DNA of 64,000 nucleotides from Qipengyuania sp. YIM B01966 (GCF_016461955.1 NZ_JADMNM010000001.1:429598-493597), one strand, 5' to 3'. Shown: positions 17,024-26,716, counted from the stretch's first letter. Notes: generated by a model not told the origin, from the letters alone. Program-made: numbers and translations.

Positions 17024-18313
17024 TCAGCGTCGCAGCGGAAAACGCTGCCAGTAGGTCAGGCAGCGCCACAGCCATTCGAGCGGGCCGTAGCGGAACCGGT
17101 CGAGCCAGGCTTTCGACCACAGCAGCATCACGCCCCACGCGCCCAGCACGACAACATAAAGCTCTGGCCGGGTCAGCTGGCCATACAGGCCACCTGCCCA
17201 ACCGTGGAACACGAACAGCATCAGCAGCGACGTGCCGAGATAGTTGGAAAAAGCCATCCGCCCGGCCGCGACCAGCCGCTCGCCCAGCCAGCCATGCACG
17301 CGCGCGCCGATAATCGGCAGCACGGCGGCAAGGCCGAGTATCATCGGCAGCCGCGCCAGCCCGCCGATGCCGACCATGATGAAATTAATCAGATAGAACT
17401 TGTCTAGCCCCTGATCGAGCGCCCACCAGGCGAGCGGCGCCTGCAACGCCAGGCCAAGCGCGATCCCGGCCAGCCCCCAGCGCATCTGCCGCCCCTGGTT
17501 CAATCGCCCGTCGAACAGGCCGAGCCTGAACAGGGCCATCCCGGCCATCATCAGCGGTACGGTTTCGAACAGCGCAAAGATCAGCTGCGTGCCGACGTCA
17601 GACCCATGCTTGGTGAAATTATGCGCGACATATTGGAACCAGTTGCCGTCCAGAATGATCGCCTGCTCGGCGCGGCCATCCTTGATCAGCTCGTTCACCG
17701 CCTTGGTCAGCTCGTTGGTCGCCTCGCCTCCGCCGGGCAAGCCGCCCGCTTCCATCAGCGCCATGCTCCCCAGCATCAGCGACAGCAGGAAGGTGCCGAT
17801 CAGATAGGCCAGGCCCGCGACAAGCAGCAGCTTTTTCGGACGCCAGCCTATCGCGGCGAGGCCGATAAAGCCGCACGCCGCATAAAGCGTCAGGATATCG
17901 CCGCGCCACAGCAGGAAGAAATGCGCCATGCCGAAGACCAGCAGCCACATCAGCCGGCGGACCTGCAATTCGGTGCCGTCGCCTGCGGCCGCATCCTTGC
18001 GCGTGACGAACAGCACCAGCCCGGCCCCGAACAGCAGCGTGAACAGGCCGCGCATCTTGCCGTCTATCAGCACAAACTGCGCCGCCCACAGCAAGTCGGA
18101 CAGGCGGTCATGCGCGGTCAGAAAGGCGCCGGGCCAGAAGGCCGCATTTACCGGGTGACCGAACGCGGCGATATTGGCCGCCAGAATGCCGAGCACCGCA
18201 ATGCCGCGCGTAAAATCGAGACTGGTCAGCCGCTGCGCCCCGCTTGCCGGAGCCGGCATTGCTGGCTGGTCGGGCGTTGCGAGCGAAGCACCTGGCGGCG
18301 CGGTGTCGTTCAT
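17024..18313 (-). CDS. DUF418 (YeiB-like) polytopic membrane protein
   Basis: A 429-residue protein with about ten hydrophobic segments. The opening RLTSLDFTRGIAVLGILAAN is the usual first helix of the DUF418/YeiB and acyltransferase-like superfamily. The C-terminal third has GRMAFSNYLGTSLLMLFVFH, then GPLEWLWRCLTYWQ, both DUF418 hallmarks. The substrate is unknown. It is convergent with the DUF2721 gene. Confidence 0.85.
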   Translation of the reverse strand: MNDTAPPGASLATPDQPAMPAPASGAQRLTSLDFTRGIAVLGILAANIAAFGHPVNAAFWPGAFLTAHDRLSDLLWAAQFVLIDGKMRGLFTLLFGAGLVLFVTRKDAAAGDGTELQVRRLMWLLVFGMAHFFLLWRGDILTLYAACGFIGLAAIGWRPKKLLLVAGLAYLIGTFLLSLMLGSMALMEAGGLPGGGEATNELTKAVNELIKDGRAEQAIILDGNWFQYVAHNFTKHGSDVGTQLIFALFETVPLMMAGMALFRLGLFDGRLNQGRQMRWGLAGIALGLALQAPLAWWALDQGLDKFYLINFIMVGIGGLARLPMILGLAAVLPIIGARVHGWLGERLVAAGRMAFSNYLGTSLLMLFVFHGWAGGLYGQLTRPELYVVVLGAWGVMLLWSKAWLDRFRYGPLEWLWRCLTYWQRFPLRR

Positions 18314-18401
18314 TGCGAGATCCCCCTTGCCGCGCGTCTAGCGCAGACGCGGGCGCGGCGGCAGCCCCTATCGCCGAGCGGCCGCGCGCGCCCGACCGGC
18401 G

Positions 18402-19370
18402 TCAGCGCGTCACCAGGCACTCATGTCCGGAACGCCGTAATCCGGCGCAGGCCGAGGCGGCGGCCTGCTGGCTGTCAAAGCCGGCGACGAGCAACCGCGT
18501 GACGCGGCCCTGCGCGACGAATTGCCGGCTCTTGCCGGCCAGCTCCGGCCGGGCCGCCACGCGCTGCCACAGCGCCTCGGCATTGCCGCGCACGGCGAAG
18601 GCGCCCAGTTGCAGCTTCCACGGCCCGCTGGCGGTGGCGGGTGGCGTAGGCGCGCGCGCTGGCTGGGCGGGCGCTGGCTGGGCGCGCACCGGTCGAGGCG
18701 CGGCCACCGGCGCGGTGGCCGCGCGCGCAGTCCGCACCGACGGCTGATCGAGCCCGGCCAGCGCGAGATCCACGGCGGCCAGGTCACTCGCGCGCCGCGC
18801 ATCGGCCTGCTGGCGCAATTGGTTGGACAATTCCTGCGCGCGGCTGCGATCCTCTAGCGCGATATGCGTATCCATTTGCTGCAGCGCCGAGGCGGCTTGC
18901 GGCAGCCCGGCAGACTGGGCGAGCGTCAGCAGAGCATAGGCCCGCACCCAGTCGCGCGGCACGAGGTCGCCATTGAAATGGGCGATGCCGAGCAGATATT
19001 GCGCGCGCGGATCGCCGCGTTCGGCCGCCGCGCTCACATAGGGCAGCGCCTGCTCGCGCCGGCCGCTCTGAAACAGCAGCAGGCCGTAATTGTCCGCCGC
19101 CTGCACATGGCCCTGCCGAGCGGCGGCATCATACAGGCGCTCGGCCTCGGCCAGATTCGCCGCCACCCCGCGCCCGAGGCGGTAGGCCTGCGCCAGATTG
19201 AACTGGGCATCGGGGTCGCCAGCCTCAACGGAGCCGCGCCATTCGCGCACGGCGGCAACGTAATCGCCCGCGCTCCACGCATCGACCCCGCGCCGCACAT
19301 CGGCCGCCGCCGGCGCCGCCAGCAAGGCGGCGGCAAGCAGGGCAGGAACGATGGAATGACGCGGCAGCAT
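18402..19370 (-). CDS. Periplasmic Sel1-repeat protein with C-terminal SPOR domain
   Basis: A 322-residue exported protein. Signal peptide MLPRHSIVPALLAAALLAAP; Sel1-like TPR repeats (AQFNLAQAYRLGRGV; AADNYGLLLFQSGR; AQYLLGIAHFNGD) over about 30-150; an Ala/Pro linker; and a SPOR domain from about 245 (WKLQLGAFAVRGNAEALWQR to the C-terminus). SPOR domains bind denuded septal glycan, so a role at the division site or in wall remodelling is likely. ATG 19370 has GAGGA upstream. It is divergent from the parA gene. Confidence 0.8.
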   Translation of the reverse strand: MLPRHSIVPALLAAALLAAPAAADVRRGVDAWSAGDYVAAVREWRGSVEAGDPDAQFNLAQAYRLGRGVAANLAEAERLYDAAARQGHVQAADNYGLLLFQSGRREQALPYVSAAAERGDPRAQYLLGIAHFNGDLVPRDWVRAYALLTLAQSAGLPQAASALQQMDTHIALEDRSRAQELSNQLRQQADARRASDLAAVDLALAGLDQPSVRTARAATAPVAAPRPVRAQPAPAQPARAPTPPATASGPWKLQLGAFAVRGNAEALWQRVAARPELAGKSRQFVAQGRVTRLLVAGFDSQQAAASACAGLRRSGHECLVTR

Positions 19371-19459
19371 GGCAGGAATCCTCAAGCTTGCGTCGTTCTA
19401 TAGTCAACCGGGCATTAGCGAAACCTTGCCGAATGAACGGCCCGTGCGGGCAGACTGCG

Positions 19460-19474
19460 TTAACCCAAAATTAG
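19460..19474. promoter_or_regulatory. CtrA-like motif TTAA-N7-TTAG
   Basis: TTAA (19460-19463) and TTAG (19471-19474) are seven bases apart, one mismatch from the CtrA consensus. The site lies 74 bases before the parA start and in the divergent spacer to the Sel1-SPOR gene. Regulation by CtrA is an inference. Confidence 0.35.
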
Positions 19475-19547
19475 GGGTATCCGGCGCATTCCCTGCCTGA
19501 CCCCGCACAAGGATGCGGGCGATGGGGACATTCAGGGGGTATCGGCC

Positions 19548-20267
19548 TTGCGCGTATTGGCACTGGCTTCGCAGAAGGGGGGATCGGGCAAGACCACCCT
19601 GTCAGGGCATCTGGCAGTTCAGGCGCAGCGCGCCGGGGCCGGGCCGGTCGTGCTGATCGACATCGATCCGCAAGGATCGCTGGCCGATTGGTGGAACGAG
19701 CGCGAGGCGGATTTGCCCGCCTTTGCCCAGACCACCGTCTCGCGTCTCGCCAGCGACCTCCAGGTGCTGCGCCAGCAGGGCTTCAAGCTGGCGGTGATCG
19801 ACACCCCGCCCGCGATCACCATGGCGATCCAGTCGGTGATTTCCGTGGCCGAGCTGATCGTCGTCCCGACCCGCCCCAGCCCGCACGATCTGCGCGCCGT
19901 GGGCGCGACGGTCGATCTGTGCGAGCGCGCCGGCAAGCCGCTGGTGTTCATCGTCAATGGCGCCACGCCCAAGGCCAAGATTACCTCGGAAGCGGCGGTC
20001 GCGCTGTCGCAGCATGGCACCGTGGCGCCGATCACGCTGCATCACCGGACCGATTTCGCCGCTTCGATGATCGACGGCCGTACGGTGATGGAAGTCGATC
20101 CCGAAAGCCGCAGCGCGGCCGAGATCGCGGCGCTGTGGAACTATATTTACGACCGGCTGGAACGCAATTTCCGCCGGACCGTGTTTGCGGCGCCTGCCGC
20201 GTCCTCGCCGATCGCCGGCCTGCATCACCGTCCGGCCGGGGGCTTCGGCCGCCGCGTCGCGCAGTGA
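19548..20267 (+). CDS. Orphan ParA/MinD-type positioning ATPase
   Basis: A 239-residue Walker ATPase. The deviant Walker A KGGSGKTT (10-17) is followed by VVLIDIDPQGSLADWW (A') and LAVIDTPPA (Walker B), placing it with small ParA proteins (ParF/PpfA/VirC1 type) that position plasmids, chemoreceptor clusters or conjugation complexes. It lacks the N-terminal HTH of type Ia ParA, and no parB gene is adjacent. The start is TTG 19548 with AGGGGG upstream. The next gene encodes a ribbon-helix-helix-like protein, the type of partner used by type Ib ParA. Confidence 0.8.
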   Translation: MRVLALASQKGGSGKTTLSGHLAVQAQRAGAGPVVLIDIDPQGSLADWWNEREADLPAFAQTTVSRLASDLQVLRQQGFKLAVIDTPPAITMAIQSVISVAELIVVPTRPSPHDLRAVGATVDLCERAGKPLVFIVNGATPKAKITSEAAVALSQHGTVAPITLHHRTDFAASMIDGRTVMEVDPESRSAAEIAALWNYIYDRLERNFRRTVFAAPAASSPIAGLHHRPAGGFGRRVAQ

Positions 20268-20298
20268 GGCGGTGGTGCCCGAATCCGACGAACCGGCC

Positions 20299-20913
20299 AT
20301 GAACGAACCCGCTTTCGCCTCGCTCAGCTCGGCCCTGCTCGCCCGCAAGGGCGGCGCGCGCCCCGCGATGCGCCCGCAGCACGCCACGCTGGCCGCGCTG
20401 AGCGGCGCAATTCCCGAAGGTGCCAATCTGGAGGATTTGGGCTGGAACGACATGGGCGATGACGAGCCGCGCCAGCACCCCGTCCCGCTGCAGTTGACGC
20501 CCGCGCCCGATCCGCACGCCGCTTCGGCCGAAGCGGTGCACGATTTCTATGGCGAGCCCGAAACAGCGGAGCAGCCGCTAACCGCCGAGCCCACCATTCA
20601 GCAGCCCGAGGTGCATCGTCAGCACGAAACGCTGGCACGCTGGGTCGAGGATCAACCGGCCGCGCCCGCTCTCTCTTCGGCTCCGGCACCCGCTCCGACA
20701 CCGGCTCCCGCGCCGGTTCGCCGTTCGGCGTTGTCCAGCGGGCGCCGCGCCGCTTTCACCCTTCGGCTCGATGCCGACCGGCATCTGAGACTGCGTCTTG
20801 CGGCGACGATCCGCGGCTGCAGCGCGCAGCAATTGGTGACCGAGGCGCTTGACCGGGTGCTGGCGGAGTTTGTCGAACTCGACGCACTTGCCGCGCGCAT
20901 GAAGCGCGACTGA
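20299..20913 (+). CDS. Ala/Pro-rich protein with C-terminal ribbon-helix-helix-like domain
   Basis: A 204-residue protein next to parA. The N-terminal part is conserved-looking (FASLSSALLARKGGARPAMR, then LEDLGWNDMG). The middle (about 60-145) is disordered and Pro/Ala-rich. Residues 152-190 (AAFTLRLDADRHLRLRLAAT, then GCSAQQLVTEALDRVL) look like a beta-strand plus two helices, a MetJ/Arc-type ribbon-helix-helix. This is a fold guess from pattern. It could be the DNA- or cargo-binding partner of the ParA ATPase. GTG 20272 is an alternative start; ATG 20299 fits the conserved lead better. Confidence 0.6.
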   Translation: MNEPAFASLSSALLARKGGARPAMRPQHATLAALSGAIPEGANLEDLGWNDMGDDEPRQHPVPLQLTPAPDPHAASAEAVHDFYGEPETAEQPLTAEPTIQQPEVHRQHETLARWVEDQPAAPALSSAPAPAPTPAPAPVRRSALSSGRRAAFTLRLDADRHLRLRLAATIRGCSAQQLVTEALDRVLAEFVELDALAARMKRD

Positions 20914-20938
20914 CCGATTTTCGAGAGGGGGACAGACC

Positions 20939-22375
20939 ATGACCCGGACCACCGACAAGAGCCTTGCACGTCGTCGCACGGCGCTGGTTGCCTCGACCGC
21001 GCTGGCCGCAACGCTGTTGACCGGCTGCGCGATCAAAGCGGCCCCGCCGGCGAACCTTTCGGCCGCCCGCGCCGAAGCGGCCCTGGCCCGCGGTTCGACC
21101 GGCCAGGCGGTGCGCCATGCCGAGGCGGCCGTGCAGGCCCAGCCGCATAACGCCGCCTTCCGCGCCACGCTCGGCGCGGCCTATCTGGACGCCGGCCGGT
21201 TCCGTTCGGCGGCGACCAGCTTCACCGATGCGATGGCGCTTGGCGATGCCAGCCCGCGCACCGCGATCAGCCTCGCCCTGGCACTGATCGGCGCAGGCGA
21301 CCGACAGGGTGCGCACGCGATCCTGACCGACTGGCGCGATCAACTCGACCCGTCCGATCTCGGCCTCGCTTTCGCGCTGGCCGGCGATGCACGGCAGGGT
21401 GTCGGGCTTCTGTCCGACGCGGTGCGCAATGGCGCGGCGACGCCGAAAACCCGGCAGAACCTCGCCTATGCCTACGCCCTTGCCGGAGATTGGCGCGCCG
21501 CGCGGCTGATGGCTTCGCAGGATCTGCCCGCCGGCGAGGTTGACCAGCGGATCGAACATTGGGCGCGGACCATCCAGCCCGAAGCGTTTCAGGCCCGCAT
21601 GGCCGGCCTGCTCGACGTGCCGGTAACGGCCGATGCCGGGCAACCCGCGCGCCTCGCCCTCGCCAATAATCCGGCGATGGAGCAATTGGTCGCCGAGGCC
21701 GCCGCACAGGGCGCCCCGATGGCGAGCGAACCGGCGACCGCGCAGATGGCGGGCGGGGAACTGCCCGCGCTTGCCGCGCCGGTGCCCATGGAAGCGCCCG
21801 CGCCCGCGCCGCAACTGGCGGCCGTCGCTTATGCCCCTGCTGCCCCCGTGCCGCAGTTTGACGACACCACGGTGGCGGCCGCTCCGGCGATGCCGACCCC
21901 GCAGCCGGCGGCCACGCTCGCTGCCCAGACCGCCGAGGCGTTGCGGATCGCTGCCGCGCCCGCAATGCGCGAATTGCCAGCTCGCGTCGCCGCGACTGTG
22001 GCCCCTGCCCCATCGCAGAGCGCTGCGCCGCGCCGCGTGGTCCGGCCGGTGCCGCGCGCCGCTGCGCCTGCCGCCGCGGGCGGCCAGCATCTCGTGCAGC
22101 TCGGCTCGTTCGCCAGCGAACAGGGTGCGCGCCGCGCCTGGGGCATTTACAGCCGGCAATATCCGCAATTGCGCGATTACCGGATGGTCATAACCCGCGC
22201 AGAGGTGAACGGCCGGAACTATTACCGCGTCTCGGCCGGCGGGCTGCACCAGGCCGCCGTGCGCTCGGTTTGTGGTACCGTGCGCGCGTCAGGCGGCGGC
22301 TGCATCGCCTGGCGCGAAGGCAGCCCGCTGCCGGGTGCGGTGCGCGCCGCGCCGGCCCGCATGGCACGCCGCTAA
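20939..22375 (+). CDS. Lipoprotein with TPR repeats and C-terminal SPOR domain
   Basis: A 478-residue exported protein. The signal sequence ends in the lipobox LLTGC (Cys30), predicting a lipid anchor. TPR-like helices (AEAALARGSTGQAVRHAEAA; AAYLDAGRFRSAATSFTDAM) span about 40-200. A long Ala/Pro linker leads to a SPOR domain (GQHLVQLGSFASEQGARRAW to about 455) for septal glycan binding. A good ribosome site (GAGAGGGGG) precedes ATG 20939. It ends the group begun by the ParA ATPase. Confidence 0.82.
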   Translation: MTRTTDKSLARRRTALVASTALAATLLTGCAIKAAPPANLSAARAEAALARGSTGQAVRHAEAAVQAQPHNAAFRATLGAAYLDAGRFRSAATSFTDAMALGDASPRTAISLALALIGAGDRQGAHAILTDWRDQLDPSDLGLAFALAGDARQGVGLLSDAVRNGAATPKTRQNLAYAYALAGDWRAARLMASQDLPAGEVDQRIEHWARTIQPEAFQARMAGLLDVPVTADAGQPARLALANNPAMEQLVAEAAAQGAPMASEPATAQMAGGELPALAAPVPMEAPAPAPQLAAVAYAPAAPVPQFDDTTVAAAPAMPTPQPAATLAAQTAEALRIAAAPAMRELPARVAATVAPAPSQSAAPRRVVRPVPRAAAPAAAGGQHLVQLGSFASEQGARRAWGIYSRQYPQLRDYRMVITRAEVNGRNYYRVSAGGLHQAAVRSVCGTVRASGGGCIAWREGSPLPGAVRAAPARMARR

Positions 22376-22381
22376 GCGCCG

Positions 22382-23608
22382 TCAGACCAGCCGTGCGCCG
22401 CCCTTGAACAGGGCGGTTGCCCGGCCCTGCACCGGCTGCCCGTCAAACGGCGTATTGCCGGCACTGGCGGCCATCTTGCGGCTGTCGACCACCCACGGGC
22501 GGTCGGGATCTATCAGCGCGATATCGGCAGCGGCGCCGACGCGCAGCACGCCGGCATCGACGCCCAGCAAGCGCGCGGGCGCCCCGGCGACAAGGTCGAA
22601 GGCGCGCGCCATCGTGATCGTGCCGTCGCGCACCAGCCCGAGCACCGCCGGCAGCAGCGTTTCGGCCCCGGCCATGCCCGGCAGCGCATCGGCAAAGGGT
22701 AGGCGCTTGTCTTCCGGCCCGCGCGGATCGTGGCCGCTGGCGACGATGTCAATCGTCCCATCCGCCAGCGCCGCCAGCACGGCGCGGCGATCGTCTTCGG
22801 CGCGCAAGGGCGGCGAGAGCCGGGCGAAGGTGCGAAAGCCGCCCGTCGCGAGGTCGGACAGCATGATATGCGCCGGCGTTACCCCGGCGGTGACTGCGAC
22901 CCCGCGCGCCTTGGCCGCGCGAACCAGATCGAGCGCGGCGCGCGTCGTCACCTGCCGCAAGTGCAGCCGCGCGCCGGCCATTTCCGCCAGCGCTATGTCG
23001 CGCGCGGCGGCCAGCGCCTCGGCCTCGGCCGGCGCGCTCGGCAGGCCCAGCCGGGTCGCCATTTCGCCCGCGGTCGCCGCTGCTGTCCCCGCCAGCCCGC
23101 CATCCTCCGCATGGGTGACGACCACCAGGTCGAGCATCGCGGCATAGCGCAGCAGGCGCAGCATGACGCCGGAATCGGCGATCCATTTGCGCCCGGTGGC
23201 AATTCCGCGCGCGCCGGCCTCGCGCATCAGGGCGATCTCGGCCAGATGCTCGCCAGCCAGGTTCACCGTCGCGGCTGCCAGCGGATGGACCCACAGCCCC
23301 GGCTTGCCGCTCTGCGCGGCGAAGCGCACCCGTGCCGGGTGATCCAGCGGCGGCGACTGGTCGGGCATCAGCGCCGCGCGCGCGATGCCACCGAAATGGA
23401 AGGCCGGCTTGTCGACCGCAAAGGTGCCGTAATCGACCAGCGCCGGGGCGATCAGCGCGCCGCGCGCATCGACCCGCTCGTCCCCCTCGGCCGGGGCCAC
23501 TTCCCCCAGCGCGGCGATGAGACCGTTCTCCAGCCGCACGCCGCCGTCTTCGATGCCGCCGGGCAGGACCAGCCGCCCGCCGGTAATGGTCAGCGGGGCG
23601 GCGATCAT
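22382..23608 (-). CDS. pyrC': Dihydroorotase-like protein lacking catalytic residues (PyrC', pseudo-DHOase)
   Basis: Amidohydrolase-fold protein of 408 residues, coupled to pyrB by an ATGA overlap. Active dihydroorotases have HxH after PG(L/F)VD; here residues 55-63 read PALVDYGTF, so both zinc His are gone. The catalytic Asp region (usually TDHAPH) reads ASGHDPRG. One ligand-like His survives in VVTHAED. This matches the inactive DHOase paralogues that assemble with aspartate carbamoyltransferase in other proteobacteria. It is therefore probably structural, and a true PyrC should exist elsewhere in the genome. Confidence 0.82.
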   Translation of the reverse strand: MIAAPLTITGGRLVLPGGIEDGGVRLENGLIAALGEVAPAEGDERVDARGALIAPALVDYGTFAVDKPAFHFGGIARAALMPDQSPPLDHPARVRFAAQSGKPGLWVHPLAAATVNLAGEHLAEIALMREAGARGIATGRKWIADSGVMLRLLRYAAMLDLVVVTHAEDGGLAGTAAATAGEMATRLGLPSAPAEAEALAAARDIALAEMAGARLHLRQVTTRAALDLVRAAKARGVAVTAGVTPAHIMLSDLATGGFRTFARLSPPLRAEDDRRAVLAALADGTIDIVASGHDPRGPEDKRLPFADALPGMAGAETLLPAVLGLVRDGTITMARAFDLVAGAPARLLGVDAGVLRVGAAADIALIDPDRPWVVDSRKMAASAGNTPFDGQPVQGRATALFKGGARLV

Positions 23609-24651
23609 ACCCACTGCTCCGTGCCCGGCGCCGGATCACCCCAGCCCGGCAATCCGCGCGCCCGCCGGGTCAGCACGTCGAGGCAGGCCATCCTCAGCGC
23701 AACGCCCATCTCGACCTGGCGGGTGATGAGCGAGATGCCGTCCATCTCGGCCACGTCGCTGTCAATCTCGACCCCGCGGTTCATCGGGCCGGGATGCATC
23801 ACCAGCGCGCCGGGTGCGGCCAGCGCCAGTCGTTCGCCCGTAAGCCCGTAAAGATAGCGATATTCGCGCGCCGACGGGATGAACTGCCCGCTCATCCGCT
23901 CGCTCTGAAGCCGCAGCATCATCACCACATCGGCCCCGGCCAGCGCGGCGGCGAAATCGTGGTAGGGAATGACGCCCAGCCGATCGACCGCGGCCGGCAT
24001 CAGCGCCGGCGGCGCGCATACGCGCACCTCCGCGCCAAGTGCGGTCAGGGCCAGGATGTTCGACCGCGCCACGCGGCTGTGCAGGATGTCGCCGCAGATC
24101 GTCACCTTGAGGCCGGTGAAATCATCCGCCGTCTCGCCCCGCTCGCGCAGCGCATGGCGCAGCGTCAGCGCGTCTAGCAACGCCTGCGTCGGATGCTCGT
24201 GCTGCCCGTCGCCGGCATTGAGCACCGGGCAATCGACCTTGTCCGCGATCAGCGCGACCGCACCGCTCGAGCCGTGGCGGATGACGATCGCATCGGCGCG
24301 CATGGCGTTGAGCGTCATCGCCGTGTCGATCAGCGTCTCGCCCTTTTTCACGCTCGATTGCGCGGCGTGCATGTTGACCACGTCGGCGCCCAGCCGCTTG
24401 CCGGCGATCTCGAAGCTCAGCAGCGTGCGGGTGGAGTTTTCGAAGAACGCGTTGATGATGGTGAGGCCGGCCAGGAGATCGACCCGCTTGGCCGCCTGCC
24501 GGTTCAGCGCGACCCAGCGTTCGGCCTCGTCCAGCAGATAGAGGATTTCATGGCGCGCCAGATGGCCGATGCCCAGCAGGTCGCGGTGCGGGAAAGCCAG
24601 CCCTCCTGCCGGATAGCGGCCATCGGCGGCGGGAGGTGGCGGCAGGTCCAT
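23605..24651 (-). CDS. pyrB: Aspartate carbamoyltransferase catalytic subunit
   Basis: Makes N-carbamoyl-aspartate from carbamoyl phosphate and aspartate, the committed step of pyrimidine synthesis. The 348 residues have [13 protein letters not shown] (carbamoyl-phosphate loop STRT, 73-76), [16 protein letters not shown] and [15 protein letters not shown] 24651 has AAGGG about ten bases upstream; GTG 24660 is an in-frame alternative. No pyrI regulatory gene is near, and the pseudo-DHOase overlaps its stop, as in PyrB-PyrC' complexes. Confidence 0.95.
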   Translation of the reverse strand: MDLPPPPAADGRYPAGGLAFPHRDLLGIGHLARHEILYLLDEAERWVALNRQAAKRVDLLAGLTIINAFFENSTRTLLSFEIAGKRLGADVVNMHAAQSSVKKGETLIDTAMTLNAMRADAIVIRHGSSGAVALIADKVDCPVLNAGDGQHEHPTQALLDALTLRHALRERGETADDFTGLKVTICGDILHSRVARSNILALTALGAEVRVCAPPALMPAAVDRLGVIPYHDFAAALAGADVVMMLRLQSERMSGQFIPSAREYRYLYGLTGERLALAAPGALVMHPGPMNRGVEIDSDVAEMDGISLITRQVEMGVALRMACLDVLTRRARGLPGWGDPAPGTEQWV

Positions 24652-24760
24652 TAAAGCCACGCCCTTAATCGAGCCTCATGGACCGCTCAAGCGGTTTCGG
24701 GTAGCGCGCATCGCTGCCGCCGCATACGCCGGCGATCAGTGCTGTTCTAAAGGTTGTCCG

Positions 24761-26641
24761 ATGTCCTTTGCGCGCAAGGTATGGCATTTTCTGGTTGCGG
24801 TGAAGGACGGGCTGAGCCTCGTGTTCCTGCTGCTGTTCTTCCTGCTGCTCTATGCCGTGCTGACCGCGCGGCCCAGCCCGGTGCCGGTCCGCGAGGGCGC
24901 GCTGCTGCTGCGGCTGAATGGCGCGGTGGTCGAGGAAAAGTCACGGATCGACCCGCTGGCCGTGCTGATGTCGGACAGCGCGCCGGCGCGCGAATTCCAG
25001 GCGCGCGATCTGGTCCGCGCCATCGATGCCGCGGCGGGTGACGCGCGGATCAAGGCAATCGTGCTCGATCTGTCGGAATTTACCGGCGGCGGGCAGGCGC
25101 ATCTGCAGGATATCGGAGAGGCGCTGGGCCGGGCGCGCGCGGCGAACAAGCCGGTGCTTGCCTGGGCGGTGGCCTATGCCGATGACGGATTGGCGCTTGC
25201 CGCCCATGCGAGCGAGATCTGGGTCGATCCGCTGGGCGGCGCGATGATCGCCGGACCCGGCGGCTCGCACCTCTATTATGGCGGCCTGTTCGACCGGTTG
25301 AAGATCAATGCCAGGGTCTACAAGGTCGGAACCTACAAGTCGGCCGTTGAACCTTATACGCGCAGCGACATGTCGCCCGAGGCGCGCGAGAACTACACTG
25401 CGCTGAACGGCGCGCTGTGGGAGGAATGGCAGGCCAATTTCCGCAAAGTGCGGCCGCAGGCCGATCTGGCACGGGTGACCGGCCAACCGGCCGAGTGGGT
25501 CGACAGCGCCCAAGGCGATCTTGCCACGGCCGGGTTGTCGGCCGGTCTGGTCGACAAAATCGGTACCAAGGTCGATTTCGGTCGCCGCGTCGCGCGGCTG
25601 GTTGGCGATGACGAGTGGGACAATGCGCCGGGCGCCTTTGCCCACACGGAACTCGATCCCTGGCTGGCGGATACCCAGCCATCGGCAACAGGCGACAAAG
25701 TGGGCGTTGTGACAATCGCCGGCACGATCGTCGATGGCGATGCCGGGCCCGGCACGGCGGGGGGCGAGCGCATCGCCAAATTGCTCGACGATGCGCTGGA
25801 CGATGATTTGAAGGCGCTCGTCGTGCGGGTCGATTCGCCCGGCGGTTCGGCGCTTGCCAGCGAGCAGATCCGTCTCGCCATCCTGCGCCACAAGCGGACC
25901 GGGATCCCGGTCGCGGTATCGATGGGCAATGTCGCGGCCAGCGGAGGCTATTGGGTGGCGACACCGGGCCAGCGCATCTTTGCCGAGCCTGAGACGATCA
26001 CCGGCTCGATCGGCATATTTGCCGTCGTCCCGACCTTCGAGCGGTTGGCTGCCGAATGGGGCGTCAACGCCGATGGCGTGCGGACCACGCCGCTGTCCGG
26101 CCAGCCCGATCTGGTCGGCGGGTTCACGCCCGAAGTGGACGCGATGCTGCAAAGTCTGATTGCCAATGGTTATCAGGATTTCCTCGGCCGGGTGGCCTAT
26201 TCGCGCAAGATGAGTGCGGCGCAGGTCGATGCGATCGGACAGGGCCGCGTTTGGGATGGGGGCGCCGCCCGCCAGATCGGCCTGGTCGATCAGTATGGCG
26301 ATCTCGATGATGCGATCGCCTGGGCGGCTGCGCAGGCTAAGCTGGACAAGGATGGTTATGCGGTGACGTATCTGGGCGACGGCCTGCCGACCTTCGACAG
26401 CTTGCTGGAAAACCTGGTCATGCGCGACAGCAGCGAGAATGCGGGGGCGCGTGACCTGTTCGCGCTGGTGGCAGGGCGTGAACAGGCAGCGCTCGAACGG
26501 CTGGCCGACGATGTGCGGCTAGTGTTCTCGCGCCGCGGGGTGCAAGCATACTGTCTCGAATGCCCGATGCCGCCGCAGCCAGGAAAGGTAAACGCGCCGC
26601 AGGATGCACTGACCATATTCAAGCGCCTGTGGCTTGAATGA
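24761..26641 (+). CDS. sppA: Signal peptide peptidase SppA, 67K type
   Basis: Inner-membrane serine protease that degrades cleaved signal peptides. The 626 residues have an N-terminal membrane anchor (LSLVFLLLFFLLLYAVL, about 18-34) and two S49 domains. The Lys/Ser dyad is visible: Lys193 in VGTYKSAVEP and Ser394 in NVAASGGYWVATPG. Length matches the long E. coli-type enzyme. It is followed by the tRNA-Val gene on the same strand. Confidence 0.94.
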   Translation: MSFARKVWHFLVAVKDGLSLVFLLLFFLLLYAVLTARPSPVPVREGALLLRLNGAVVEEKSRIDPLAVLMSDSAPAREFQARDLVRAIDAAAGDARIKAIVLDLSEFTGGGQAHLQDIGEALGRARAANKPVLAWAVAYADDGLALAAHASEIWVDPLGGAMIAGPGGSHLYYGGLFDRLKINARVYKVGTYKSAVEPYTRSDMSPEARENYTALNGALWEEWQANFRKVRPQADLARVTGQPAEWVDSAQGDLATAGLSAGLVDKIGTKVDFGRRVARLVGDDEWDNAPGAFAHTELDPWLADTQPSATGDKVGVVTIAGTIVDGDAGPGTAGGERIAKLLDDALDDDLKALVVRVDSPGGSALASEQIRLAILRHKRTGIPVAVSMGNVAASGGYWVATPGQRIFAEPETITGSIGIFAVVPTFERLAAEWGVNADGVRTTPLSGQPDLVGGFTPEVDAMLQSLIANGYQDFLGRVAYSRKMSAAQVDAIGQGRVWDGGAARQIGLVDQYGDLDDAIAWAAAQAKLDKDGYAVTYLGDGLPTFDSLLENLVMRDSSENAGARDLFALVAGREQAALERLADDVRLVFSRRGVQAYCLECPMPPQPGKVNAPQDALTIFKRLWLE

Positions 26642-26716
26642 TTTGCCTGTCATCGGCGGGTTGCCAAAGCACCGGGTACATGGCAAAGGCGCGCCCCTGC
26701 CGCCTTGCTGGCCGGC

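Noticed and set aside
20756-22249. Long open minus-strand frame, about 497 codons, antisense to the TPR-SPOR lipoprotein gene
   Set aside because: Arg/Gly-rich composition typical of antisense frames in GC-rich DNA; the plus-strand gene has a lipobox, TPR and SPOR domains.
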